Source: Daphnia carinata (taxonomy: Eukaryota > Arthropoda > Branchiopoda > Diplostraca > Daphniidae). Taken from it: 64,000 bases of DNA. The stretch covers positions 9,236,971 through 9,300,970 of the forward strand of contig NC_081333.1 in NCBI RefSeq assembly GCF_022539665.2. The letters run 5' to 3'. Below, piece by piece: positions 21,596 to 33,202 of this stretch (the stretch's first letter is position 1; each line of letters starts with the position of its first letter). Under the pieces are notes generated by a model that saw nothing but the letters and a program-made list of their open reading frames with translations, was not told the DNA's origin and did no database searches. The position numbers were made by a program, and so were the translations under genes.

Positions 21596-23635
21596 TTATC
21601 TTGTAAGTCTCATGAAAAAAGCGTGTTTACACTGAGTTGAATCAGCTGTGAAATATTTATCGTAGAAGTCCACAACAAATTCTTGAACTTTAAAACCAAA
21701 TTTATGGTATAAATTCATGGCTGGATTAGTAGCGGAAACGTGTAGGGTAACATCTTTACCCATACAGCTCTGGAAAAAAAATATATAAAAATATCATATG
21801 TATATATTGTTAACGTTTGTTGCGCCGTGAAATTGTTTGCACTAACTTGAATCAAATGGTAGAGCATGAATTTGGCAATTCCTGCATTTCTCCATTCAGG
21901 ATGTGTGAACAAGTAGGTTACGTAAGCTTCATTGTATGAGACATCAGGTACCATAAATGCAAATCCAATGATGACGTGGCCATAGAGTACTACGCAGCTG
22001 AAATCCGGGTATTCCAAGCATTCCGTTACTAGAAGATTAACATGAGAAATTGCAGTAGAATCAAACGTAAGAAAAAACGGACGCTTTTATGGTGATAAAA
22101 AAATTGCACTTTCTCACCATCGATTCCTGACCAGAAAAACTCCTTACAAATTGCATTGACTGCGGGAATGTGTTGAGGTTGTACATAACAATAATCGATC
22201 GGTTTCAAAACAGAGTTCCTTATCTCAGCGCTCGCACATTTACTACGAATTTCTTCAAGAAGCTTTAACTTCAAAGGGCGAGATTCGTAGTCTCTCCGTA
22301 TGAAAGGCTTGAGAGTTCTACATTCCAGGTTTGGAGGACAACAATGAATCAGGATTTTTAAGTGCATGAACATAAGACATACTTAAAAAATGATTGTTAC
22401 CTTCCCGTATAAGGACTAACAAACGATTGCGGAATCTGGTCTTCACTTGTGCCAAGGAGTCTCGTTCGGAAAGAAATATTAAGCCGTGTTTGCGATAAAG
22501 CAGCCGATAGGTTGTTTTTTTGGAATCGATCAAGGACGTTGGAAATGCCGACTATTTGGTTTGGCATTTCGCTATTGCTAGTTGGACACAGCCATTCTCT
22601 TCCCAAGAGTTTAGCCATAAGTCTATCGAAGTTGAATGGTTCCACACCGATAGATCGTCTAGTATTTCTCAGCGATAGCTTTCTGTATAACCGTCTAAGT
22701 TCAGGACTGAGAGTATTTTTTTCCGCCAATGGTCGAAGTTGGCGAAGAAGAGACATTTCTTCATACAAAGACATCTGCCTTAATCTATGTAAATTATAAA
22801 AATAAACTGTGAGGCAAAGGTGACAGAATATTGATAGAAATTTCTACTTTGATGGAGCTGCTGTTTCATTTGGCTCTTGTTTGATTTTTCTTCTTGGAAT
22901 CTTTTTCACTTGTTCTGTACTATTATCACTTGACTTTGGTTGTTCAGGGTCGACAGGCTCTTCTTTAATGGGAAAAAGGCTATTAAGGCTGAAGCCAGTT
23001 CCATCACTTATGTTGATTGTTGTGTCAAAATTGTTTGTGTCAAGAGAAAACGATTTTGTCTCATCATCATTTTCAGTAAACAGATTTTCAGGTAGTACAT
23101 CAGATGGTGTAAGATCTTCTCTTGTCCAATACTTATTCTGAATATCTGAAGCTGAAAATGAACTTAATGAATTTTCATTGGAATTGCTGTCATTTGTAAC
23201 TGAAATAGGTGAATTTGATCGACTGTTTTCAACATTTATATCCTGGATTGCCTCTTCCACAATAACTTCTTGGAACACATCAAAGTTTGATCCATAAATG
23301 ATATCTTCAGAACCAAATATTGAAGATGTGCTGCTTGCTTGAGGTTCTAATTTAATTTTCTTAACTGATCCATCAACCTTCAAAGTAACTGCTGATGGGT
23401 TTGCCTGCAAAGTAATAGTTAATCGGCTGAGAATAAGATTTATTACAAATGTTAAAATTTGCATTGACAAGTCTAGCAAAAAACGTAGGTATGTGCATTT
23501 CACAATTTGTCATGAGAGCTTCATTTAAGAAAGTTTTCATCACCAAACTGCATGTGGAATGTAAGTAACATTACTTACCGGAGGTCTGCCTCTGCCTCTT
23601 CCTCCCCTACTACCACGTTTCTTTCCTCGTGGCAT
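21596..23635 (-). CDS. KAT14: KAT14/ATAC2-like lysine acetyltransferase (CSRP2BP family)
   Basis: Histone acetyltransferase of the ATAC coactivator complex; nuclear. The conserved half starts at SLYEEMSLLRQL, followed by LSPELRRLYRKLSLR, SFVSPYTGR-TLKPFIRRDYES, DYCYVQPQHIPAVNAICKEF, and a C-terminal GNAT domain (PDFSCVVLYGHVIIGFAFMV, YNEAYVTYLFTHPEWRNAGI, CMGKDVTLHVSATNPAMNLY, KHAFFMRLTR), colinear with human KAT14. The acetyl-CoA loop is RNAGIA. Upstream, a first exon encodes MPRGKKRGSRGGRGRGRPP (AT-hook-like) and a second an acidic, Ser/Asn-rich segment of about 185 residues ending IKQEPNETAAPSK. The intron junction to LRQMSLYEEM is in frame. The N-terminal cysteine-rich region of the human protein was not found, giving about 500-530 aa against roughly 780. 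The N-terminal exons are less certain than the rest. Confidence 0.88.
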
Positions 23636-24326
23636 TTTTATTGAAACTTGTTTACGTTTTTGATTTTCCAGTAGATTTGTTTAAATATTGGAAAATACCA
23701 TCGCCGTCGACTTTACGATGGTTCAGGCATTTAATCACACCTATTGTTTCATACGAATAATTCTGCTTCTCAAAAAAATAGCACTTTCTTTTAAGAATTC
23801 CGTTTTGTGGTCATCGATACTCGTTGTAAAGCAGACGAATTAATCTTGGCGCCCAACAACATTGAATATAAAAGTTCAGTTAAGAATCTCGTTTGTCGAT
23901 TTCTCTTGTTCAGCGGCGACAGATGCTGTCCATCTCCGGTATCAGCTGTTTTAATATTCAAAACATTTGAATAAAATTTTTTGTAATAAAAACACTCAGC
24001 ATACGCTTCCATATTAATCGCGTTTGAGCATTGCATTGTACAACCTTTGCCGCGTGAAGTAGCTATCAGCGCATGTAGTTATTAACATATTATTGCGTCA
24101 TAAGACAAACGGATAATTTCTCGATGTCCATTTTAATCAAGTCACATTGTAAGCGTGGAAAACTAAGCAGACATTTACTGCACTATGATGCATGCAATAA
24201 TAGTAACAAATATCTGTCAGTCAAATCCCTCATACGAACTGCATAAATGTCGCGGATGTATTAAATCCAACAAAAACGTGCTTCTCACGATACAGAGAAA
24301 TTAAAAAATTGATTACTTCAATTGCA
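23636..24326. other. Intergenic between KAT14 and NOP58
   Basis: About 690 bp between two minus-strand genes. It must contain the KAT14 promoter and the NOP58 3' UTR. A minus-strand open frame at 23791-24036 has no recognisable features and is not called as a gene. Confidence 0.5.
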
Positions 24327-26183
24327 TCATTCGGCAGCCTTCTTCTTCTTCTTTTTCTTCTTCTCAACAGTTTCGGTAGGAGCTGCTGCTTCTACTTCAA
24401 CAGGCTCAGGTGCCTCTTCCGCTGCTTCCTCAGACTTTGATTTCTTCTTTTTCTTGCTTTTCTTTTCCACAACTTCTTCAGCAGCTGAGACTGGAGTTTC
24501 TTCTGTAACCTCCATCTTAGCGCGTTTTGGAGTGGTGGCAGCTCCGGCTTCATCTACCTTGCGTTTAACCGGAAGCGTGGAGTCCGCACCAGCATCATAT
24601 TGTCTAACCTCGCTCTTGTTCTGATACACGTCAAATTTACCACTCTGCCTTCCAGTGCCTGATATACGCGTTTGGCCTCCTTGTTCAAGAACCCTCATAC
24701 GTGATTCAAGTTTGGCACGATGTTCCGTACCGAGGTCTGTGTTAACGTCATCACCCAATGCGTCGACACGGCACGCAAGGGCAGCTTTAGCCGCAAGCAT
24801 ACGTGAAACTTTACCCTTTAGCTTGGTGGACGACTGGCCTACAAGCTGCGCATGGTAAATAAGACCATACTTCGGCGTATCATGTTTAGTTTTAAGTGCC
24901 CGGAAAAGAGCTTTTTCAGCACCGAGAATCTGGACCGTTGAAGCTGGATGTTTGGCTAAGTTCATTAAGGATCCGGCATGAGAGATGAGGCGTGCGCCAA
25001 CCAGTTCACCAACAAGAACCGTCAAATTTGGAGCGATGGCAAGCATTCTGCTTTTCAAATATTCATACAACTGACTGCGATATTCGGTAATTTCAATGAC
25101 CTGTACGGATAAGATTAGTTAGAAAAATATAAGCTATTTAACAGAAGAGTAACGTACTTGTTCGCACAAGTGAGAAATATTTATAATATCTTCATCTGCA
25201 ATTTCCGTTCCCATTGAAATTTCAGCAGCTTCCTTGATTTTTTCCTCGACGTCTTCTGGAAGAATTTCAGACAAATCGGTTGTTGCGGCATTCGTTCTCA
25301 TTCCCATTGTTTGTACGGTTCGAACAAACGCCAAGTTGTCGGTAATAATTTTGCCCATTTCGGGAAAATGCCAACCATACCATTCTCGACAACGCATCAC
25401 ATAATTATTCAACTCTTTGTCCAAATCATCCAAGAGGGAAACAGCCTGCTCAAAGTAAGAATTAATAACACATTAAGAATGTGGTTAAAGACCACACTCA
25501 TGGTACCTGAACAATCATAGTGTCAATTTTGTCAGGACTGAACTTCAGCTTGTATCGAGACAAGCTGTGGGCTAGACCTAAGGCCATAGCCATCATTTCT
25601 TGCTTGGGAAGTCCTCCCATGAGACTGTCTGCCTGGCTTCGAATGCATCGCATTAACTCTTGAATAGCAGAATTTGACAGGCAGTTAATCTGTAATTTTT
25701 CTGTAAAAAAAAAAAAACAAAGAATTTTTTATTAATTCTACATCAGTATATCAACTGTAATTACCTTTGATAGCTGAACCAAGTTTGGCATCAGCAACAG
25801 CTAAGGCTTCATGAGCCTCTTCAGCAAAGAGGGTCTTTAGCGTCTTGCGGAGAGTCTTGGAAAGCTTTCCTTCAATTGCAGCTGTTGTGGCTGACAATGC
25901 TTCTGTGGTGTCAGTGAACTTTTGGAAATGCTTCAACTTTACCCTTCAAATAGTAAAGACTATAAGCAAAGCATGGTTTACATAAAATCAGATTGGTTAC
26001 TCACACTTTACTTGCTCCCTGAGGAGTCTGAAAATCTTGAAAAAGATTGTCGGTTTGCTGCAGTTTCTTTTCGTCCAACAACTATGAAACAAGATTATTA
26101 GGTAACTTCCGTGTACAAAGGTTAAATTAACGCTCTACCTTAAATACAGCGTAACCCGCAGGGGTCTCAAATAATACGAGCAT
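24327..26183 (-). CDS. NOP58: Nucleolar protein 58, box C/D snoRNP core protein
   Basis: Core scaffold of box C/D snoRNPs that guide 2'-O-methylation of rRNA; nucleolar. The start [20 protein letters not shown] is the family N-terminus. The NOP5NT and coiled-coil (NOSIC) regions follow, with [15 protein letters not shown] and [15 protein letters not shown], then the Nop domain with [20 protein letters not shown] and [16 protein letters not shown]. The C-terminus is a lysine-rich KKE-type tail ending [10 protein letters not shown]. Short introns (about 55-75 bp) separate the exons; they look too short to host snoRNAs, unlike NOP58 introns in vertebrates. It is divergent from the charged-protein gene at 26978. 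Confidence 0.96.
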
Positions 26184-26977
26184 TTTTGTATAAAACGTGT
26201 CTCTGGTGCTGCCTTATTGTACTCAACCAGACACACGTGGTCGGGTATTCGGAAATGCGGAAAAATGACTTTCATGCAGAAAGGATTCCACAGAACACAG
26301 CATTGCCGATTTGCCTTCAGATTTCTTTTGAGACGATATTACTAATCAGCAACCAGTAGTCCAAAATGCGCAAACAGGAAAATTTCCCATAGACGACCAT
26401 AATTTTGGTTTCGACAGAAAATCTTACTTCAATATTATAAGCCATTTCGAAAATTTTTTATTCTACCACTACTTTGTGATTCCGTAGAAAGAGTTATCTA
26501 AAAGAACTTATCAAAAGAAATTTGACCTTGACTGTGAAAAAATTGTAAAAGATTCAGAGTAAAAAGCGGTACAAACCGGGTACGTACAGTACATGAAATC
26601 GGTATCGTTTTTCATTACCCGGATAAGTGTAAGGTCATTACTCACACCCGGGTAGGTGGTGGGTTTGGTTAAAAAAAAACGTAGAACCGTTACCCGCTGG
26701 ATCCTATTCTTTAGATAACACTATCTACCCATGTGGCCCAAATACCTAGCAATTGGACACGGGGCTGAGCCCAATTCCACTTTTCCACATTTTCCACCCG
26801 AGAAATTGAGGAAGCAAAAAAGCCAAGGTAATGGTTTGACAACGTTGTAGCTTTTTAATGGAGTTTCTATAAAGGAGTTGTAGTAAACAATTTGTGTCAA
26901 AACTTTCACAAGGTTCATTTTTGTTGTTATCGTTCGTCTGCACGTAGACTTAAAGAATTGTAAACGAGCTGGTGAAA
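26184..26977. other. Divergent intergenic region upstream of NOP58
   Basis: About 790 bp between two divergent start codons. The stretch around 26570-26700 contains several ACCCGG/CCGGGT words and short near-repeats. No exon is supported. Confidence 0.45.
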
Positions 26978-27701
26978 ATGGACAACAACCGTTTTATATC
27001 TCGACTACACCCTCTTGCAGCGGCTCGTAAATCTATACACAACACTGTTCCGTCTGAAATGCATCGGTCAACCAATACCATTCGACGATGCGCAACCAAA
27101 ATCACCTCAGACGAGCAACGTGCCAAAGCTCGTGAACATCAAAAGAGATGGAGAGAAAAACTCAAAACTGATGTAGCCAAAAGTGCCGAATATAGAGAGA
27201 TGCAGCGAGAAAGGACCAGGTACTTATTCAGATACTCTGATTGAATTCAACTATGGTTCTGTATAACATGGGTTTTGTGTTGCCGCTTGTAGGATGTGGA
27301 AGGAGAAAATGAGAATCAATGAGGCAGAAAGATTTGGAGAGATCAGCAAGCGGCATCAGGAACAATGCAAAAAGTGGTGGGATAAGCTGACTCCAGAGCA
27401 GAGGAGGGAAAAGAGGAAGCAATATAATCTCAAGTGGCGACAGAATCAAAAGAAGGGGGATAGTGACTCTTCTGACAGTAAAGAGACAGATACATGGCAA
27501 TCATATAAGTCGTACAATCAAGCCTTGTCAGAAAATGATTCAGGGCCTAAACCTGCAACTCCACTACCACCCCCTGATTATTATTCCAAAAGTAATGGAC
27601 CAGTGTTCAATGTTGTGTCTGGCAGTGTAGTATATCCTTTCTCCTATTTTCCTTTCAGATGCCAGATACAAGATTCCGTTCAAAGAGGAACCGCTTCATA
27701 G
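26978..27701 (+). CDS. Unrecognised lysine/arginine-rich protein
   Basis: Two exons, 26978-27221 region and 27294-27701, joined in frame across a roughly 72 bp intron (RERTR-MWKEKMR). The N-terminus is MDNNRFISRLHPLAAARKS. The middle is strongly basic and probably helical, with repeated WxxK-type turns (HQKRWREKLKT, MWKEKMRINEAERF, QCKKWWDKLTPEQRREKRKQ, YNLKWRQNQKK), somewhat like an HMG-box or chromatin-linker style helix array. The C-terminal third is Ser/Pro-rich (PATPLPPPDYYSKSNGP). A second possible intron near 27602-27658, ending TTTCAG, would change the last residues to MPDTRFRSKRNRF and extend the frame. No family was recognised; a nuclear or nucleic-acid-binding role is only a guess from charge. 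Confidence 0.55.
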
Positions 27702-28260
27702 AAACACTTGGATATTGCAAGCTTTTCCTTTCGGGGGTCGTTAAATTAAGAACTTAGAAAAGAATCTCTTCCCCCCTTCGTGAATGTTCGGAATAAAAAA
27801 AAAAAACTAAAAAAAAAATCTATGAAGAGCTATATTGTTTGTATTTGTAACTGTGAAAGAGCTGAGTATTGATCAGAGACGAAACGTCTTCGCCTCTGGT
27901 TTGTATAGTTGGGTTTTGTGCTCATGACATTTGTACCATTTGTTTGGGAAAATAAATCTTTAGTTTTAACTTGAAAAATACTACCTTAATAGTTAACAGA
28001 ACAAAATTTCAATTGAAAAGTAAAGGAAAACGCCAAAATGTTTGTGAATTTGTTCTTATTTTCCAATATTAATTTTCGATAATAACAGGTTATCCCACCC
28101 CCCGGAAACCCTTTATTACGGACAAGTTGAAGATAATTCCAAAATTTTTTCAGCAGTTACCTCCTCATTAGAGCAGTGTTTCACACATATTTTGTTGTTC
28201 TGTTACATATTTCCGAGAAATTTGGTTAAAAACTTGTGAGAGTCCACAGAGCTACTAATT

Positions 28261-28464
28261 TCAATCACTTTTTCGTGTTTCGGTTTTACTTATATCCGGA
28301 AAGGAGTCTGCGAATTTTGTACCATCATGAGTTGATACTAGGCAGAGGTGTGCTAATCTCAGACAGGTACGCTTTTCTACTTTTCGCTGAATTTTCTCTT
28401 TTCTCGCAAAAGTTACGTGCACAGCCAAACATAAAATCAAGGCTATGGCTAATCGCTGAAGCAT
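28261..28464 (-). CDS. Candidate short secreted peptide precursor
   Basis: A 67-codon frame starts with a typical signal peptide (MLQRLAIALILCLAVHVTFA) followed by a basic segment with a KR dibasic site (QRKVEKR) and a short cysteine-containing tail (TCLRLAHLCLVSTHDG). A TATTAAAA element lies about 60-70 bp upstream on the minus strand and AATAAA lies downstream. A donor-like GTACCT after EK could also make this just the first exon of a longer gene. No known neuropeptide family was recognised, and chance cannot be excluded for so short a frame. Confidence 0.35.
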   Translation of the reverse strand: MLQRLAIALILCLAVHVTFARKEKIQRKVEKRTCLRLAHLCLVSTHDGTKFADSFPDISKTETRKSD

Positions 28465-28534
28465 AATATGTGGATACCATTGAAACGTAAGGGAAACTTT
28501 AAATCAACTCCAGTCTTTTAATATAGGTAAACTG

Positions 28535-28562
28535 ATGCAGCCACTAGATCCGGTGGCTGCAT
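28535..28562. repeat. Perfect 10-bp inverted repeat hairpin
   Basis: ATGCAGCCAC and GTGGCTGCAT are separated by 8 bases, forming a compact GC-balanced hairpin. It lies just upstream of the candidate secreted-peptide frame on the minus strand. It may be incidental or a protein-binding site. Confidence 0.4.
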
Positions 28563-29052
28563 ACAAAATTAGTAGCCTTACTTTGAAAATCCTTGTTGTG
28601 TTTGCCTGGTTTCAGTGCATACGTCTCAATAATGGCGGACGTTAAAAAAGTAATGAATCGATGCCGTGTAGGTCTCCAGACCGCAAATTTATCGTTGAAC
28701 ATGCAAACACTTTTAAAGTTGGAGCCACCATTTTTTTTATATAGAGCAAAAAAAAATGAAGCCGACAGAGTTGCCATTGGGAAAGAACTTGTTTGCCTAA
28801 ATTTTCCTTGTTTGTGATTGGTGCAACTAAAAGGAGGAATGGGGAGAGAAAGAAGGTTGAAGCCCTTAATGCATGGAAAGGTTGTGCCTTGCGATATGAC
28901 CTCGCCACTAGTCTTTTTTTCAGCAGTTGCTTTTGAAACTTCGAAGGTGTTGCAACGACTGGCACGCGACTAGTTGTACATATTCTGCACACTCTATACC
29001 TACACACCAGTGACTGAACCCAATATCTATCCGGTCATCTTGAATAAGTAGT

Positions 29053-31686
29053 ATGGTAAGTGCATCGTACAGAGAGTGCCTTTCGAATTACACATATATT
29101 AGGGAATGTGTTTTTTGGGAAGCAAAGTAATGTTAGTTGCAGATAAATGGTTCTGTTCATTCTGTAACAATTTTTGCTTTTGCGATTGCACGCGACCATG
29201 TCGCCTGATCAATTCTCTAAGGGGTACAGTTCTACTAGTTGAATAGATCAAGTACATATGTAGTTCAGAATTTTTTTAGATCTAGAACTTCCATTCCAAA
29301 CTTTTTTTCTCATTTTGCTACTCTAAAAGGGAGGATTGGTCAGCTAAATGTGACCTTGATTTATATTTTCGTGAGGGTGCGGGAGGGTGGGTAACATTTT
29401 TGGTCGCGCGTGTTCCCTCCACATTTTGCAGAAAAGTGCGGTGGTTCAAGGCCATGCTAACGCAACCCGAACTTTTCGCGACCACGTGGGTTGCTATGAT
29501 ATACCGACACAAAAGAAAACTTGATCTTTCCCTATCAACAGTCCGAAAAGATTGCAAGTCACAGTGGAGTCACCCGACACAATGACGTATCATCCAGTTC
29601 ACCACCTTCAAATGCACCCGGACGACTGATATCAAATCGAGTTTTTGTTGGCAATATCCCGCCGAATCTTGTTGAACGTGATCTTATCATGCTGTTCCAT
29701 CGGTTTGGTAAGATTCGCGACGTCAAAATCATACCAGAACACACACGCAACAAGTCTTATGGCTTTGTTACTTTCTTCAGCGAAGCCGACGCCAGACGAG
29801 CCATACAAGTATTATTTTCTAAATCTGAATTTTATACTACTATTTGTATTATTGATTCCGTATTTAAGGCTTCAGTGCAACATGATTGTGTAATGTGGGG
29901 AGACCGTAAACTTAACGTTGCTCCAGCAATTAAACGGGTCAACAGTAACAATCACGGTTCACCGGTAAACAATAAGTAAATGTCTCTTACAAACTAATTG
30001 ATTAATTCGATTTTGCAGTCATCTAGTTCAAACGGCTTTTATCAGCCTTCTCGACTTGCCAATAATCCTTACTATGCCAATCCAGTGCCAGTGCCTGCAG
30101 CAAACACGATGTACACCAACACAGGAGTTGTGTCGCCTGTTGATGTACAACCTCAGATCGATCACGGACAAGTCGATTCCAGCAATAATGCGATGTATCA
30201 GTCAGCAATGATTTGCCGTTTGCCTCATCAATATGCCATGGTTTTCCTTTTTAATTTAATCGTTTTTCATAGCGGGAATTTTTGTAATAATTTGATTGTT
30301 TAACATTCATTCGTCAGACGCAGTGCCATCAGTATTCTTCGTCTTCCAGTGGCCACTATTTCGTCTCCCCTGGATTCCAGCCTTACGTCCAGGTAATGGT
30401 CTGAATTCTACGTACATTATCAATTGAGGTTAACCTATCTGAATATCCAGTCTGGGACTCCAATTCCAGCTGGTCACCAAGCAGCGCACTATGCCTCTTA
30501 TGCGAGCATCACGGCTGTGCCGTTGACACCACCGTGCTCGTCAGCTTCTCGAGATAACAGCGTGGTCATGGACGGCCAATCAGACGTGTGCGCAGATAGC
30601 AGTGCCGGTGATGGCGGCAATAGCAGTCAGGTAGATCTGCCTTTGCGAGACGACATGCACACCCAATTTAGAATTCCTTACGATCATGCACCAGTCTACT
30701 ACCTCAAAGTCTTCGTCGCCCCAGCACCACTTCGTTAAAAAAGTAATCTGCACCTTTCAAAATCACCAGTGGCTGACGCTTTTCATTTATTCTCAAGTAT
30801 TTATTTCAATCTACGCAAAATTTTAAATCCCCATTTATGTCATACCCTGTAGTCCCTACTTTTGTTTTTAACCTGTTGCACCATTGCAATGTGAAGGTGA
30901 CGAAAAGTTCGTAGTGATATTCACTGCTGTATACAGGGTGGTGGTGGAGGAGTAGAAAAGAACGCTGTTGAAGATTTGGGGAACGAGCCTAGTAATGAAG
31001 CTGGCCAGCTTCACCAAACTTCTCTCACCAATGATTCTCCTTATCCGCTTCACACTACCATCATGTGTTGTCCACATCATTCTTGTATGTTGAGCCCTAT
31101 ATCACCCATTCAGCATTTGCCAAACCAAGCCGTTGCAGCGGCTGGTCTTGCACGTTCTTGTCTGTCACTTCACGGTCATCCGACAGCCAATTGTCCTTAC
31201 CCTCCAAATTCTCCGCTAATTTACAGTTCTCCAATTGTATACAATCCAGCACGCCGTTCTTCGTCCGCGCGCCTTCAGCGTTGGAATTCTCTTGACGCAA
31301 ATTTGACAGGTCTTAGCCATCACCCACATCAGAATGGTTATTGGGGTAACGAAACAGCTTGGTCCCGCCCGTCGTTACTGGACGATTCGTACGGCTCAGA
31401 AGCAGGTCTTTATCAAGGACCTAGAGGATTCGAAAGGCCTCTAAGGCCCGCTTTTTCATGTCAGTCCCATCACGGAGGTATGTTTTCGCCCTTTTGTCGC
31501 TCGTTCGAGTACAATATTTGGGGCCAAGGCCATGCCCCCAACAGCGGAAGCCCAGACTACGCTGATCAGTCCGGCAGTCCTAATACGAGTGCCACCTCCC
31601 AGGTGGGCATGCCTGCCCAATCTCATTCCAATCTGGCCCTGAATGAAACAGGCACGGAACAGGTGCAACAACATCCGAAGAAGTAA
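29053..31686 (+). CDS. Boule/DAZ-like RRM RNA-binding protein
   Basis: Likely germline translation regulator of the DAZ family. The inferred first coding exon is just ATG (29053-29055) directly followed by GTAAGT; splicing to about 29542 gives MSEKIASHSGVTRHND. The single RRM follows: RNP2-like RVFVGNIPPN, DVKIIPEHTRNKSYGFVTFF (RNP1 KSYGFVTF), and the family-typical DRKLNVAPAIKR after a 50 bp intron. The IPPN and KLNVAPAIK wording is closest to Drosophila boule. Further exons (about 30019-30239, 30318-30393, 30451-30630 and 30937-31686) encode a Tyr/Pro/Ser/His-rich, low-complexity tail ending VQQHPKK. The first exon is inferred; another upstream ATG is possible. The tail is longer than the Drosophila Boule C-terminus. 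Confidence 0.78.
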
Positions 31687-33202
31687 ATATTATTTTTTGT
31701 CGTATTATTTGATCATAATTCGAACCGATAAAGAGGATTAAGCAGATTTTTCTATTATTGAATACCTTTCAGTTAATCTATTATTTTTCCCTTCCACAAT
31801 TGATTGTGCTTTACCTACTAACACAATCCATGCTAATGATTTTCGTTTTGTCTCCAAATACTCCGATCCAACCATTCTCATATGCAAGTAGTTTTCATTT
31901 TTGTCGTATCTATACCCTATGAGAAAGGAGGTGGTTTGGTAAAAGTGACAATTGAATCGATCCTCGTGCCTGTTTCTACTCCTTTTCTATTCGATTGGAA
32001 TTCACGAATTTTTATGTTTTGAGTTTTTTTCTTTTTGCCGCCCCATATCTCCCTCTTGTCTTAATATTATGGTTAATGTGCTTTCCCACCAACTTCAAAA
32101 TGCCATGTGCATTGCTTTATAAACCAGAAACTTTTGAAAGTGTTATTTGTAATCATATAGTCTAAAACGATTCACTTGGGAATAAATATTGCATGCCACT
32201 TGATCACGAATAATCTTGAGCTAAGTTGCGACCTATTTAAAAAATAAGCTGTACTAGTGTAAGCGTTGATTTAACCTGCCAAATAAATTCAATCTAATTA
32301 TCGCCTACATTTCAAATTCAATAGTCGATGTGACCAAGTTTTAGCATCCCCTGGTTTTCTTGGTTAAGTAACAGGTATCTCCGTGTAAAACGAACTTTCA
32401 AAGCTATTTTTATTAATCATAACAAAAGATTTGCATTTATTACCGTGAGAAAAAGCAGATAATATAATATCGTGAAGACGAGCAATTTAAAAACGGTTAT
32501 GTTTTTCTTCATGTCTCCATTAATATACGCAAGAAATATACAGAGGTTGACTACGGTGCACATGAATTGACATTTTTGTTTCTTTTTGTAATTAATTTTT
32601 TCACCTATCGATGCAAAACGATATTGAATTTAGCGATAAAAGCGATTCATTAGTCTGCACCTGCATAACGTTGAAAAACGATTTTAGAAAAACCAATATT
32701 GGCAACGTTGCGTGCAAGACTGAATATGTTTTCAATTTGAGAATTATGTTCGGGCATTTCATCACAGAGAATTTTTCGTTCGTAGACTTCGTGGATCCAA
32801 ACTCGGTAAAGAAAAGGATTGGTTCGATTGAATCATACTGAAAATCTACTTGAGTCAAGAATTTACTGTGATAATCTCTTTCATCGGTTGTTTAAACTGT
32901 GATTACGAATATTCGACCCAACTAAGCATTACATTGCTCAGACAAGTAAGGCCTTTTTGTATTTTTGGAATTTGGATTAGCTCATCTTTCTCAATTGTTC
33001 AACGATTGCCTGCAACATTATTTTGCTTCGTGAATTCTTAAAAGTGTGTCACCGTAGCCAATATGCATTGCATTTGCTTGAATTGAATTGAACACCATAT
33101 TATTTGAACTTAGTGAGAATTTAAAAGCAGACCTCAGCTAAGATGTAAAATGTAGTAAAGATACCACTTTTGTTTGCAAATCTTTGTTATGTTCAGGAAA
33201 CA
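31687..33202. other. Intergenic/3' UTR stretch
   Basis: About 1.5 kb of AT-rich sequence between the Boule-like gene and the RING gene. Part is presumably the long 3' UTR of the former. Short open frames around 32600-33040 on both strands show no protein-like pattern. Confidence 0.5.

Larger units (their letters stand above)
27702..29052. other. Intergenic region with a possible small secreted-peptide gene
   Basis: About 1.35 kb. AATAAA motifs near 27793 and 27950 could serve as polyadenylation signals for the upstream gene. A minus-strand peptide candidate at 28261-28464 and a hairpin at 28535-28562 are listed separately. Nothing else convincing is seen. Confidence 0.45.

Noticed and set aside
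22449-22799. Plus-strand frames opposite KAT14 exons
   Set aside because: They are antisense shadows; the minus-strand frame matches KAT14 along its length.
24340-24480. Repeated GAA/CTT-type low-complexity tract as a microsatellite
   Set aside because: It is explained by the Lys/Glu-rich C-terminal tail of NOP58.
28632-28817. Short plus-strand frame beginning MADVKKVMNRCRVG
   Set aside because: About 60 codons with no domain, signal peptide or splice support; left as intergenic.
32601-33041. Overlapping short frames between the Boule-like and RING genes
   Set aside because: AT-rich composition and no recognisable motif; probably UTR or intergenic.
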